DNA of 64,000 nt, from NCBI GenBank assembly GCA_026122225.1, contig JANEZZ010002677.1, forward strand, positions 806,001 to 870,000, in the 5' to 3' direction. This DNA comes from Heloderma charlesbogerti. Lineage: Eukaryota; Chordata; Lepidosauria; Squamata; Helodermatidae. Of the stretch, positions 14,701 through 29,088 are shown piece by piece. The stretch's first letter is position 1. Each line of letters opens with the position of its first letter. The position numbers and the translations under genes were made by a program. Below the pieces are notes generated by a model. The model ran no database searches, had not been told where the DNA came from, and worked only from the letters and a program-made list of their open reading frames with translations.

Positions 14701-17700
14701 ACTGTAGATCTGCAATAAACATGTTGCAATGAAGACAACCATTCTTTGCACCTGAGCTACTGATACATTGTAAACCATTCTAAGTAGTTATGACATCGAG
14801 TCTTACAAATGCTTCCATAACGTACGTTACTTTTTAAAAACTCAAGTCACTGACATGTACAGCACTTCTCAAGCATACCAGTGTGATTTACACTCACCGC
14901 CCCCATCATAACCATTTTTCTTGTTTTCTTCATCTAGCACCTGGATCCTAAACATTTGTGCCAATGTACTGTCATTGGTGCAATGTGTTTTGTGGATGTT
15001 GCATTGATGTAGCAGTTAATGTTCTTTACTATGGAATCCCCCTAAAAGCTGCACAGCAACACACCAGTAAAGGAAGCAAATGCACTCACCTCTTGCATTT
15101 CCTAGCGTTTGACAATCAAGGTCATCGTCGATGAACTCCTCCCCCTGGATGATATTTTGGGTGTCCTCTCTGTGGTTTACAGGGCTGGTCATCTCTTGCT
15201 CTTTTTCATTCTGCATCTGGGCATAGACACTTCTGCCTGGTAATTTCCTTAAGAGCACAAGATAGAATTTTAACAACATGCTCACAAGCGGACGCGCATG
15301 CAGCAGCTGTGCATGCGCATCTCCTCATTCAGACTGCCCTGAACTAACTGGAAGCATCTTTGAATCCTGGTGGCGATGCACACCTCAACAAAGAACCACT
15401 AGTTGTTGCATGTGACCACTGCTATGATGATGCTGACTAAAACCTCTCCGTCACCTTTCTCTTAAAAAGAGCTATGACTACTTAAAACAAAATTAATAAA
15501 ATATACAAAATATAAAATAGCTTTACAAAATTTCCATTAAAAATACTGAAACATAATAAAACAACTAAAACAACAGTACAGGCTATAACCAAAACAAAGC
15601 AGCTGGATCAGTACCTAAACCATTATCTCCCAAAGGAATGTTTAAAAGATACATTCAGGCAAATCCCCGGGTCACATAAGACATAATGCTGTTTTTTTGT
15701 GTCACTATTTAGGAACATAAGAAGAGCCATGCTGGATCAGACTGGGACCGTGTCTCCACAACAATGGAAGGAGAAGCAAATGGAGGAGTACCAGATCTGC
15801 TAAAAGGAATCAGCTTTGCTGCACTTTGGTCCATGCAAGGCTCCACGAGCAGGTTCTCTGCACCAGTAAAAATCACTTCGGAGAATGTACCTCCTGGTGG
15901 GGGTGGGAGTGAAGGTCATCTGACTGGCAGGGGCTGCTCAACCAATAAGAGAGGCTCCCCCCCTTTCTCCTTTCCCCTGAAGGTCCAGATGCACCGTATT
16001 TCAGGAGCAATTCTCACTGACCACAATGGGAGCTACTTCCGAGTAGACACACATATGCTTGTGCTGGGAAAGATGGTGGGGGAAGGGAGAAAACAGGAAT
16101 GGGAAACCAGCCCCTTTTCTAACCACAGGATCTCTAGCTGTGAAGTAGTTACTTCCTAAGAATAAACCAAGCCAGGGAGAATCACAGGTTCAGTGATGTG
16201 GGCATTCAGAGGGCAAGCCTCATTAAGCACAATGGGAGTTACTTCTGAGGCGACACTAACGGGTTTGTTGTGGGAAAGAGAGCAGTAAACAAAAAGAGGG
16301 AAACCAGACCCCATTGTAACCTGATGCTGCGCAGGATCTGTGTAACAAAGCTGTGAAGTAGTTACTTCCCAAAACAATAAAACTAACAATAGAGAGTTGG
16401 AGCCTCGAGATCATGCGTTATAGCACTTAGGGAATTTGGGCTTTAAACTGTGCCATTTCAATTGAGGGGGATCTCTGTAGGTTCTGATGTGGGCACTCAG
16501 GAGACAAGCCTCATTGACCACAATGGGAGTTACTTCTGAGTAGTCACTAATTGGGTTGTGCTGGAAAACACAGGGACAGGAATCACCCCTGGACTGGGGT
16601 CACAGTGAAAGGCCCCCCTCAAGCAGGGCTAGCACAACCGAGGTAAATGCAGGGGTTGGGGCACACAGCAACTATACCGGGGAGAACCTGACCTGAGGAA
16701 AAGAACTGGACTTCAAGCAGTCCCAGGAAATCCGGGTTTTCCCTGATAAACTCTGGGGTGGTTGCTGGATGGCCATGATGTCATGTATCCCTAACGACCT
16801 CCAAACGGAGCAGCTCAGAGTAAATTGCTCATGGAGACACCCCCCCAAGAGCCCAGCATTCTGTTCACACAGTGGCCAACCAGCTGCCCACAGGAAACCA
16901 CAAGCAGGGCATGAGTGCAACAGCACCCTCGCAGCTATGTCCCCCGGCAACTGGTGTACACAGCCTCTGATACTGGAAGTAGCATATAGCCATCAGGACT
17001 AGTAGCCATTGATAGCCTTATCCTCCATGAATTTGTCCAATACCCTTTTAAAGCCATCCAAATTGGTGGCCTCTTGTAGAAGTGAATTCTATAGCTTAAC
17101 TATGCTCTGTGTGAAGAAGTACTTCCTTTTATCTGTCCTGAATCTCCCACCAATCAGTTTCATGGGATGACCCCTGTGGGTTCTACTATTATGAGAGATG
17201 GACAAAGATGTCTCCCTATCCACCTTCTCCACACTATGCATAATTTTGTACGTGTCTCCCCTTACTTACCTTTTTTCTAAGGGTAAGTAAGAGTTGCTCC
17301 AGCCCCTTGATAATTTTAGTTGCCCTTTTCTGCACTTTTTCCACTTCTACAATATTCATTTTTGGGTGAGGTGACCACAACTGTACACGGTATTCTAAGT
17401 GTGGTTGCACCATAGATTTGTATACAGTGAGTATGATCTTGGAAGTTTTATTTTCAATTCCTTTTCTAATTATGCCCAGCATGGAATTTGCCTTTTTCAC
17501 AGCAGCCACACTCTGAGCTGACATTTTCATCACGCTGTCCACCACAACCCCAAGAACTCCTTCTTGGTCAGGTACTGCTAGCTCAGATTCCATCAGCTTA
17601 TATTTGAAGTTGGGATTTTTTCTCCCAAAGTGCATCACTTTACACTTGCTTACAGTGAACCACATTTGCCATTTTGATGCCCATTTTCCCAGTTTGGAGA

Positions 17701-20700
17701 GATCCTTTTGAAGTCAAATGTGACTGTGGTGGACTTCCTTGGTAATTCTCCACTTAAATATATATTAAATCTGATAGGACTGTCGTCACTATTTCAAATT
17801 AGTTCTACAACATTTACATCTCATACTACGTCCTGGGTGACACCATTTAGGATTAAATCCAGGGTTGCCTCCCCTCTGATCGGTCCCGTTCTAGGGCACA
17901 GTCGTTTAGGGCATCGAGAAATGTAACCTCTTTTGTCATGACCGCACATGCATTTATCCAGTTTAAGTTCTATAAGACTTGCTAAGTTGTGCAAATGTGT
18001 GGAGCAGATGGGGAGATTGTTTAAAAAATAAATATAGGAATTTGGCATACTGCCCTAAATCCAATGTGGACATCCAGTAGTGCAATGGGGCTCTCCTTCC
18101 TTCCTCACCCTGCTCCAGCACTCTTTGCGCCACCCAAAAACCTGCTTTGGAGCGTTTCCCAACCCTCTGGAGTAGATTTTGAGGGTTCATGGAGGGGGCA
18201 GTAGTGGGGAGGGGTAATTGCCCTACTCTTGGTTCTGCTGATGGAAGCCATCAGCAGAATGACAGTGTTGGGTCCTGCCCATTCGCAAGTTTGATTTTTT
18301 TACATCCCAGTTATCTGCATCTGCCTTCTATGACAGAGGGACATCACATTGCTTTTGAGCATATGTTGCAGCATGTTTGGGGCTGATTTATTTGGGATTG
18401 AATCCTCAAGGTTGACAAATTCTAATTTCTTGAATTAATTAAATACCCACCACTGATAAAAAGGTAAAAGGTAAAGGTGTCCCCAACCAGTCGTGTCTGA
18501 CTCTAGGGTGTGGTGCTCATCTCCATTTCTAAGCCGAAGAGCCAGCGCTGTCCAAAGATGCTTCCGTGGTCATGTGGCCGGCATGACTGAACACCGAGGT
18601 GCACGGAACGCTGTTACCTTTCCTGCCGAGGCGGTACCTATTTATCTACTTGCAATTTCTTGCTTTCGAACTGCTAGGTTGGCAGAAGCTGGGACTGAAG
18701 ATGGGAGCTCACTCTGTCATGCAGCACTCGGGTGTCGAACTGCTGTCCTGCTGACCTTCCGGTCTGCAATTCAGCATCTTAACCACTAAGCCACCGTGGC
18801 CCCACCCACCACTGATACTTCTATATAATACAACGTGATATCAAACGTGACCAGAGGCTCACAACCCCTTGGGACTTCACTGCTTTCTATACCAAATGGC
18901 CCAGGGTGCATTTTTTAATGTACAAATATAGGAAACTCTTAATAGCCCTCCAGTGGAGAAACTGTAAGGGCTTCTTCACACGGAGCTTTTATCCCGCTAT
19001 TGAGACTGGTTACTCATGGATGTTTGTGGGTTCTTTAGATGATGTTCTGAACCTCCAGGGCATCTTCTGCACTAAATGACTTTTATTCCATTTTTTTAAA
19101 GATCGGTGATAATGAGCTATGAAATTACAGTGCTTGAGTTCCGCTTGAGTTCCCTCGTGAAAAGAGGAAAACCAGCCATAAGAGGAGCTAGACCACAGCG
19201 CCATCTAGTGGCTGTATAATGAAACATATCAAAGACTCAGATAAGGGGGGGAAAGGAGGGGGGAAGGGGGGGAAAGGAAGTGTGTACAAAGGGAGTCCAT
19301 TGCAATCCTGCATTTAAAATGGAAGGAGAAAGCCCTGTTTTAAATGTGGGATTTGCTGGTATAGAAATGCTCTAGGTGAGTTTTACCCAGCCATGAACAT
19401 CCCAGAGTAATTGTGCTTGTCTATTCCTGATAAGAATTTATGGACAACAACACATCTCTTTTCACAGGACCATTTCATACAGCTAAAGCTCTGCCTCTGT
19501 GAAACCTATACTCCTTCTGCCAGGACTGTAGAAATGACTATGGTCTGATGAGGCGCCTAAGGGTCTAACACTCGTCCTGTTTCCTCATGCCTCCACTATT
19601 CCATTTACCTATTTGTCTTAGTGTTGTCTTCAAAGAAATTCTTCAGTGACTGTAAAGAATCACCGTGGAATCCTAGCACAGGAATGCTCACCTTAGCACT
19701 TTTCTGGGAGATTGTGTACTCTGACACTCCTGCATGAGACTGCACATCCAGCCAGCCCATTGTTGTTTTTTAAGCCAGGCACTGTTGCTGTGTTCTGTGC
19801 TACTTCAGATGCTCCATGGAATTTTTAAAATTCAGTTGCGTGCAAAATGTTACCTCAAAATGAAACTATAATCTAAAGCAGCTATAATTCACCATAACGC
19901 AAGTTTCCAAAGCCGATACAATCTCTATGGCACTTTCAATGAAATCACAGAGGGATTTCAACTAACACGGGCTGTTGAATAATCTGTTTTAACTGCTGTT
20001 AGAAGCCCAAAGAGGGCATGTTACATTCTGTGTAAAACCATTCCGAAATAAAAGCACTGCATCAGGTCAACAACAGTTTCTGCCTAAAGGCTTCTGCTTT
20101 TTTGGTGGACAGATAGCAGTAAGCAAATCCTGGAAGCATTCCCCCAGTATCCGTTGAATTTTGTAAGTCACAAACATCCAGTGAGAAGTGAAATCACTCC
20201 AAGTGCTGTTACATTTGGTAGCACAATGTGTGTTACATAGACTGACTAAGAAAAATACATTCCTAGCCTCAATGGCCTTTGCCCATTTGGAGTTGGATTT
20301 CCAGTGCCAAGGCCACTCACTACTCACAACTCACTCACATGGAGGGAAACTTTGTGTCAAATTTCTGTTAACAAGTTAGGGTTTTGGAACAACTGACTGC
20401 CCTGGTTTCCTCCTTATCATGAACAACAAATCTTCAGGAGTTCAAATTAGTATGACTTGTGACTATAATTAAAATCAACCAAACACCACTCCCCTAACTC
20501 CTACACTGCTGACATTTGTGATAAAGCAAAGCATAGGTCTAGCTCCACCAGATGCATGGAAGCAGCACTTTCCGCAGCACTGAGGTCTGACCACAAGTGG
20601 AGTGCTCAGGGGCTGCACTGGGCTCCAGCACATATCTGGTGGCTTTAGAATCTTCCTCCTGCTGGATCAGAGTGAACAGAAGAAGCCACTCCAGCTCCTG

Positions 20701-23700
20701 CAATCCAGACTGAGGTTCAGGCAGAGTAGAATAAAAACATTCCACTCTCTGCCAAAATTCAGCAGAGTAGAGCACAGCACTACCCTGGGCTGTGCTAGAA
20801 CTCTCCCCGTCCCCCCATTCAAAGGTCCTAATCAAGCAAGGGGGTACTTTTACTTTTCCCTTGCTGGATGAGGGCTTCCACTCTGTGATGCAGGAGTCTA
20901 GAACAGCCCACATGGGTGCACTAGACTCCCAACTTCACAAAAGACAAAACTATTGCCACTTTTCTGCCCCACAGGCCTCCTTTTATTTCCTGAGTGAGCC
21001 CAAAACCTGTGGAAAGCAGTGGATTCTGGGCATGCTCCAGAAATACTTCTGCTCCTGCCAAAAGCTGCAGTGCCCATATGGATTCCCATGGAAGTGGAAC
21101 TCCATCTCATCCCTGCAGAAGCACAAGGGCCAAGAGTCTCAGAAACGAGTCCATTATTTACAGCAGGGGTAAGGACCTTTTTTCTGCTGAAGGCTGAATT
21201 CCCCAAGGGGTATTCTGTCAGGGGTAGCGGGTGGGACTGAAGACAGCAGTGAGCAGGGCAAGAGCCAAAGGTGGCCTTGCTCCTTCTTTTCCCCTACTCT
21301 CAATGGGTTCCTTCTCAGGGGAGGGAGAGCGCACTCCTGCTAGAGCTCCAAAGTGACTGCTTGCAGAGGGTGTTTGAAATTAGGCCAAGGGAAACAGGTT
21401 TCCCATTTATAGCTTTCAAATTGCTTCAGGGGGCTGTGCCGTCCAGGTGACCTTGCTTTATATACATTTTCTGCATTCCAGACCACATGTAAGGTTGCTT
21501 GCCTTTTAAACTTGTAGAGGATGATCGCTCCTACAGCCACCAAAGAGATGACAAAAAGGACCATTATCACCCAATACCCTCCACCTCCTCCAATGCTCTG
21601 AGAATCTGAAATCAAAGACAAACACTGATGAATTTGGTCCTGAGCATAAAAAAATTATTTGTTCAACATTATAGCACAAATATTCAAATCATACCACAAA
21701 ATTGTATCTGCTCAACATTTTCAGTTCTGGAGTTTAGTGAAAAGGTAGATTTACAGCAATCAAGCTTCTATGGCTTGTTCCATATAAATGTAACTCTTGT
21801 CACAGAAGAATTTTTTTAAATAAAGATTTTATTAGTTTTCCAAAACAAAATAACTAACAAGAAGAAAAAAGGAAGTAGAAAGATAAAAAGAAACACATTA
21901 AGTTTAAATCTAATTATTGGCAGAAGGTAGTACATTTAACATCTATTCATATTTTTCTGCTTTACTTTACAGACCAAAATATAAGTGGAATCCATAGGCT
22001 GCATAAAAGTTTTCATTATAATTCTTCAATATATCAAGTTTAGTTTCCCCCCACATAATCTGAGGAAAGCCTTTGACAAATACTACTGTATATGTCTCTG
22101 ATCAGTCTATAGAATAAAATTCTGCCATATTTTCTAAAAGTCAGATATTTTGATTTTGCCTTTAGCTAACTTCAGTTGGTATGTCAATTTTCTGCCATGG
22201 CTATTTGGCATAATTCCATATACCATGATTTCAGTGTTAAAAGTTCTGCAGTTTTCCAGCTTTTAGCTATGACTCTTTGGGCTGCCATCAGCATGAACTC
22301 AATTAAATCTTCAGATGTCACTTTTGCATTTTATTCTTGCCATATTGTTAATAAGGCCAACGCTGGTGTCATGTGTATGGTTTGATGTGTAATACTTGCC
22401 ATTTCTAAAAATATGATGCTTCAAAACTGACAGAATAGGAGATGTTCACCACATATGAATATATAAATCTTGCTGATCGCAGTTTCTCCGACATTCTGTA
22501 TTATTTGTGTTGGCTATTCTTGCCAGATGCACTGGCGTGATATACCATCTATGCAACAATTTCAACATGTTCTCTATGAGAATTATTGAAACGATTTTCC
22601 TTGATTGTGTCACCCATCCCTTTTGCTCTATTGGTATCCCAGTCACTGAAGAATTCTGAACTGATATGGTATCTTAACTTAAACATATGGATGACATTTC
22701 TTCTCTAGAGTACTCTACTAATTGTAAGAAAAATGGCACATACTTTACCTGAATCAGAGCTACCTAAGGTCACAAAGACCCATTGTCCTCCTCTCATGAA
22801 GAAACTGATGTTATGAGCATTCAAAGACTGCTTAATAGCAGCTATTCTCTGGAAACATAAGAAAAATAATGTTAGATATGTTCCACTTCAGGAACTACCA
22901 GAGTACTAAATCAAAAAGCTCTCAAGTCCATTACATTTCAAGAAATCCAGTACAGGGAGGAAATGGGGATGGGCGTGGGCACGCTGAGAGAGCGGAATTA
23001 ACAAGGAAGGTGCTGCTTGCATGGTTGAAGAAACTGAAGTTGTTCACTGTTGAGCTGCTACCAAAATGTTACTAAAAGTAAAATTCAAAACAAAGTGGAG
23101 ACTTCCCATATTCAAGTCCAGTGTGCCCCTGAATTTTGTCTAAAGCAACATGTGAATAAAATGTGAAAGTTCCTCCTCAGGCAAAACAACCATCTGTGAG
23201 AAGGTAGTAAATCCTGATACTGCAGAATCAGAAATAATTGCGATGTTAAGAGTTTCTCACAAGTTGCAAAAGATGCAGATTTTAATACTATTAGGCCTCT
23301 GCAACTTCTGCAATATGGATTTTGTTCAACAGTATTCACAAGGACTTTCCACAGAGCTGAGTAGAACTGCATTGGTCAAAGGCAGAGGAGCACGTCTGCT
23401 GCATACACATCCAGCCACTGCTGCTAAACCATGCCTGACCTGTCTACACAGAAGACAAAACAAATCATGAGGCATTTTTGTTTGTAGCAAGACAGAATGT
23501 ATATAGGCACAGGATTTTTTCACATCACGTCACACCTTTTCAGAGATCTTGCACTGCTTCCAAGAAGCAGGAAGAAAAATCAGAAAATAGGCCGGTGGCC
23601 GTGTGAATCTAGGGCCAGTTCAAAACTTGCCACTGCAGCCTAGTTGGATGCCATGCCACACCTGTAGTGTAGGCACCACCTGGCCTGGGCAGATGAAGTG

Positions 23701-26700
23701 GCTGTTTCCCATTCACAGTGCTACAGGTCCCTAGGGAGGAGGAGCATGCAGCCATAACCTATATACTGTCACATAGAAATGGCTCTCGAGATACAATGGC
23801 AGCTGTGAATCGGCTGTTACAGGGACAATGGCACAGGCCCCTCCCAAAGCACCATTAGGATCAGCTAGAGAGAGATTCTCCATTTTGCTAGACATAACGC
23901 AAAGTCAGTCATTGCCCTTCATTTCACTAGGAATGAGATGAAGTCAGTGAGGGCTGCACTCCAAGTTAATATGCATTAGTCTACTTACCTTATCAGTAGA
24001 GATGGTTCTCTTCCTTTTGGGGTGGTCCATGGGTAGAAGCACATGCAAGTCTGCAGTAGTGGGCAGTCCAGGTTTTACCACCGTCACAAGATTTTCTCCA
24101 GGGATGCCTGTTTCCTGAAGGGAGAAAGCCCATTCAGAAATGTACTGGGTTTTCTTGACTACCTTTGAACTGCTCTACTGTAGCTCCCTTAGCATGTTTT
24201 GAATTTGATCCCGTTGACATAGGAAAAGATTTTATACAGATCTAAGCAAAACAATGCAGATAACCTCACATTAATTAGTCAAGATTTGAAAAACTCTTTG
24301 AAAAGGAGGAACAAAAATCGTTATTAGAAATATTATTAGAAAACTTCAGATGATTTGTAACTAATAAATACAAATAATCATTACACACTAAGTCCAAGCA
24401 TCTTGCGGTTTCTCCAGAGCACTGACTGCTGGTGCCAGAGGCAGGTTTTGTGTTGTGTGCCATATAACAAACCCTCCCCACCCTCATTCTAGGTTAACAT
24501 TATACAGCCTGATCTTATGCATATTAACTTGGAAGTAAACCAAGCGAGTGTGCTCAGGACTTCAACTCTAGCTTCCAATATGTGTGCATGTGTGAAGCAA
24601 ATGGCTATTCAAAGGGCGGGGGGGGGGAGGGAACGACACACAAGATTTATATATGTTTGTATGTTTTCTTAAGGGAAGTTAATACCCCTCTTCATATTTT
24701 TATTGAATGTGAAAGAGATGTAGGCTGATGTGTCCAAAATGTAGGGAATCAAGGTGAAGCAAACTTGTAAGGCGAAGCCAATAGTCAAAATCATTATTGC
24801 ATCAACACAGAAGTATTCTATTTTTTACAGCAGGCATTCATGTTGGTCCAATGAAAAATATTTTAGGAAAATCACCCTTCTGAGTATTAATTAATGATAT
24901 CAAGGGAAGTCAATTTCTGCTCATTACATGTCATCAATTATGTACATCTAAGCATTTTTGGTGCTTCCTGCCTTTGTTGGTCAAGTCCTAATTTATATGT
25001 CACAATTTCAGATCTATTACATCTGACAGCTCCAATTATGCAGCATCAACTGAAACCAGATCTGGCAGACAAAATTTTGTTCATATGAGAAATAAGCTCA
25101 TACAGTCAGGAAATCACTGACACGTCCAACTCAGCAATTTATGGGGAGTTTATGCACAATTAAAATCTAACCACAATCTAACCACAATTCAAATCACAAA
25201 TGATGCTTGCATAGAAGCCAACAGAATCCTCTCAAAACAGTGAGAATGTACACTCTGCTATCCCAAAACTGAAGATGGCTTATTTGGAAATATTTGCAAA
25301 TACTGCTATCAGAACTGTATGATTAGACAATACTACTAACAGCAGCATAGAGAGTTTTAGAGTATGGTCAGGATTGCCAGCTGCTTTACACAAACAATAC
25401 TGATCTGAAGCTGCATATATATTAATGCTGATGAGTCGTCTTGGACAACTCAACTCCACAGCCTTGTGGTGGAGGAAAGAACTATGAAGTATTCAAGTTT
25501 CACATTTATTTTGTTGCGGGTCAAAGATCAGAGTGAACAACAAAAAACTGTTAATTTCAAAAGTGAATTAAAAGTTTACAGTCATTGTTAAAATACAAAC
25601 ATGGTAAAAGTACATTCCCAGTTTTTGAAGATGACAAGAGACAAAATCTGCATCTTGTTTAAACACACAAACAGAGAGAGAGAAACAAATAACAACAAAA
25701 CTCAGATATAAAAGGTATCTCAATTCACTATGCCTTGAGGGATTTTAGCACTAAATTCTTGCCTTCCTAAAGGTGACAGCAAAAGTAGTCACCCTGCGGG
25801 TTCCATTTCTGTCTCTATTAAAATATTTATGGGGGTTTCTCCATGACAACAGAAGGAGATGGAAGGAGAAGCAATTGTGGCTTACCCAGATTTTTCAAGG
25901 AGCTGGCTTTGTTCGCACAGGGCTCCACGAACAACCAGTAAAACTCGCTTCACAGAACATACTTTCAGGTAGCATGGGGGAGTGGGGTTGGAGTGAACGT
26001 CACCTGATGGGCAGGGGCTGCTCAACCAATAAGAGAGCCTTCCCCCAGGCTCCCCCCGCCTTTCTCCTTTCATAAAATCCTGGGAGGTTTCCTCCCCTGT
26101 ATCCACAGAAAACACTCTTTCTCTCTCTCTTCCCTACTTCCTTACAGTGACAATCATTATAGGAACACAGTGTTCTCACTGCCCTGCTGTGATCAATTGA
26201 AGCTTCGAAGCTTTGACATTAAGGCTCTCTAAATGCACTATTTTGATTCCTGGGGGGATCTCAGTAACTTCAGTAGTGTGCATTTTGGGAACAAGCCTCA
26301 TTGACCACAATGGGAGTTACTTCAGAGTAGACACGCATATGTCTGTGCTGGGAAAGACGGGGGGGGGTAAACAAAGGGAGGGGAAACCAGCCCCCTTTCT
26401 AACCTGATGCTGTGCCGGAACGGAGGTCTGAATAAGTTACTTCAAAAGAAAATAAACCAAACCATGGAGAACTGCAGCTTGGGGAAAGTGCTTTACAGCC
26501 CTTAGGGAATTAGTGCTTTAAAATGTGTTATTTCCATCGAGGTGGATCTCTGGTGTGCGCATTCAGGGGACAAGCCTCATTGACCACAATGGGAGTTACT
26601 TCTGAGTAGACACTAATGGGTTTGTGCTGGGAAACACAGGGACAGGAAACGTTCCTTGACTGGGGTCACAGCGAAAGACACACCCCTGGGCAGGGCCAGC

Positions 26701-29049
26701 ATACCCGAGGTCAATGCGGGGGTTGGGGCACACAACAACTATACTGCAGAAATCCGTTTCCCCCCGATAAGCTCTGGAGTGGTTGCTGGATGGCCACAAT
26801 GTCATGTATCCCTAATGACCTCCAAACGCAGCCAGCTCAGAGTAGATCACTGGTTGAGACACCCCCCAGGTCTATGCCTATGAATATCTCTCTCTGAGAA
26901 TACAACATACAATACAATGCGCCAATTTAACCATCAAGTTTTATGACCTGAGAGGGTAATATTCATAACCAAGCAGAGACCTTTGCAATTCGTTGTGTAA
27001 CCACATAGCCAATGTCTTCCCGCCAGGCAGGTATGTTTGGGTTGTATAAGTCCAGATGTTCAGAAAACCTTAGAGGAAGCACTTGAAAATGATCTGGAAT
27101 CAGGAAGAGAAAACAAGACTAAATCATAAATTAAAACAAAAGTCTTGTAAAAAAAAGCAATTGTGAAATTATGCCAAAGTTTCTACACATAATGCTTCCA
27201 TGCAAAAGAAGTACTCTGAAATTGCCACTTACATGTCTTCCCACCTGGAATTCTTCACATAAAAGTGGGGCAGAATTATACATTACACATACATGCATGC
27301 AAGTAAAACAGCCATTGGATGGGCTGGAATTAATTCCCCAGATATTAGTGTGTGCTAGGTCTTATCATTTTCACAGCTGAAGCACCCACAGAGCTGCGGA
27401 AATTCAGAGGACCACAAGCTTCAACCAGAACTCACTCCAGCAATAGGATGAAGGTGGTAGAATCGGCATCGTAAAAAACTGATAATTAAGAGAAAAGCGC
27501 CTCACCCAAAACCTGGACAATCTTGGAATCCTGGAGCATGGCGTTCCCACAGGAAGCCTGGACTGTAACTCTGACTTGCCCCATCTCTGCAAAACGGGCG
27601 ACCAAAAAATTATCCAGGGAAAGAAGCGGCTAAAAGAGGGAAAAAAGCAAGAGAGAGAAAAAATTAAAGGTGAAACAAAAATTCTCGACTGAGAACTCTG
27701 ATCTTGGAATCTGGAGAGGGGGAATTCAGGGGACCCAAACTGTGAGGATGATTTTGGGGGGAGCAAAATTGAAACATTTGAGGGGGTTTATGATTGGGGG
27801 CAGTGGCAACAGTGGTGGTCTTTTTTTCTTTTAACATTTTTTTTAAAGTGGTAATGCCAGACTGGATGTCTGTGGAATACTTCTTGGAGGCCACCAGGAA
27901 GCATTTTTGTTCCCCAGAATGTCTTGGACATCTGTTATTCAAGGGCATTCTGTGAAACAAAAATGGTGGTCACTAGCTAGCCACCACCTGTGACGACAGG
28001 TGCAAAGAAAAGTGTAAAGAAAACTCTGGCATTGCCAGTTCTACTGAAGATAACTCCCCCGTTAAGATTTTGAACCATTTCACTCCCCACCCCTGGAAAA
28101 TTCACCAGAATGGCCCCTCAGATCAGATGCCTGCAAATGGGGTGGTCAACAGAAGGACATTTTTGTTTTGTTCTATAAACCAATGAATGAAGGATGAAGA
28201 AAAATACCGATGAATGGTAACAAGGTTGCAGTGGTGAAAGCGTACAGGCTGAACTATCTCACATGGGCGCAAGCTGCATATTTCACTTGGTCTAAGCAGG
28301 GCTTCATTTCTGTGAGGGCTCAGGCTTGGAAAGTGTTCCTGGGTGGGTCCAGATGGCATTTCTCTTGGTACCAAGCAACAGCAGACCATTCAAAGGGCAT
28401 GAGGGATTAGGGGCAAAGGATTCAAGGTGAGGGAGCATCATTTCCAGATAAGCTTGAGCTCCATATCCTCTCCCTCCACCTTATTTTCCTTTTTTAGAAA
28501 TTAAACACAGATCCTAATGAGCCAGTGTGATGTAGTGGTTAGAATGTTGGACAGAGACTCAGGAAACCTGGGTTCTAGTCCCCACTCGGCCATGAAGCTC
28601 ACTGGATGAGTTTGGGCCAGTCATCAACTCTCAGCCTAACCTACCTCATAGGGCTGTTGCGAGGATAAAATGGAGAGGAAGAGGACAATGTAAGCTGCCT
28701 TGGGTTCCTTGCAAGAGGAAAAAAGGTGGGGTATAAATGCAATGATGATGATGATGATGATAATAATAATAATAGGAACTAGATGCTGTGGGTGCTCCAC
28801 AGGTTCCTTGCACTACTAATTAGGAGGCACTTGGCAACTATTCCATCTTTTTCTTTAATGGATTTTCTGTGGTAAGGAAAAAGACAGAAGAAAGTGGAAA
28901 GAAAACATGGGAGGTTTACAAGTGGGACCTCCCATAATATGCTATGAATGAGTCAGGGTGGGGGTACAATAAAAGTCTTGCCTGGAAGCTCATAGTAACA
29001 AAACCTGTTTTAAATGCAGGATTTTAGGCTGGTGTAGAGATGCTTGAAG

Positions 29050-29088
<39 letters not shown>

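Larger units (their letters stand above)
8793..15089 (-). other. SORCS2 intron 14 (6.3 kb)
   Basis: Separates the two tail exons. It holds a short LINE 3' end (10440-10575), an A/T-rich patch near 10900-11225, a 21-bp duplication (14261-14302) and a small TIR element (14311-14404). The rest is unrecognised. Confidence 0.85.
15248..21502 (-). other. SORCS2 intron 13 (6.3 kb, GC-AG)
   Basis: Begins with GC at its donor (21502-21501). It holds TIR element A copy 1, a CR1-like LINE, a tRNA-SINE with target duplication, MITE T copy 1 and a G-run tract near 19246-19278. Nothing is recognised from 19376 to 21500. Confidence 0.85.

Noticed and set aside
28520..28600. tRNA gene
   Set aside because: A and B boxes are present but no tRNA fold; this is a SINE head.
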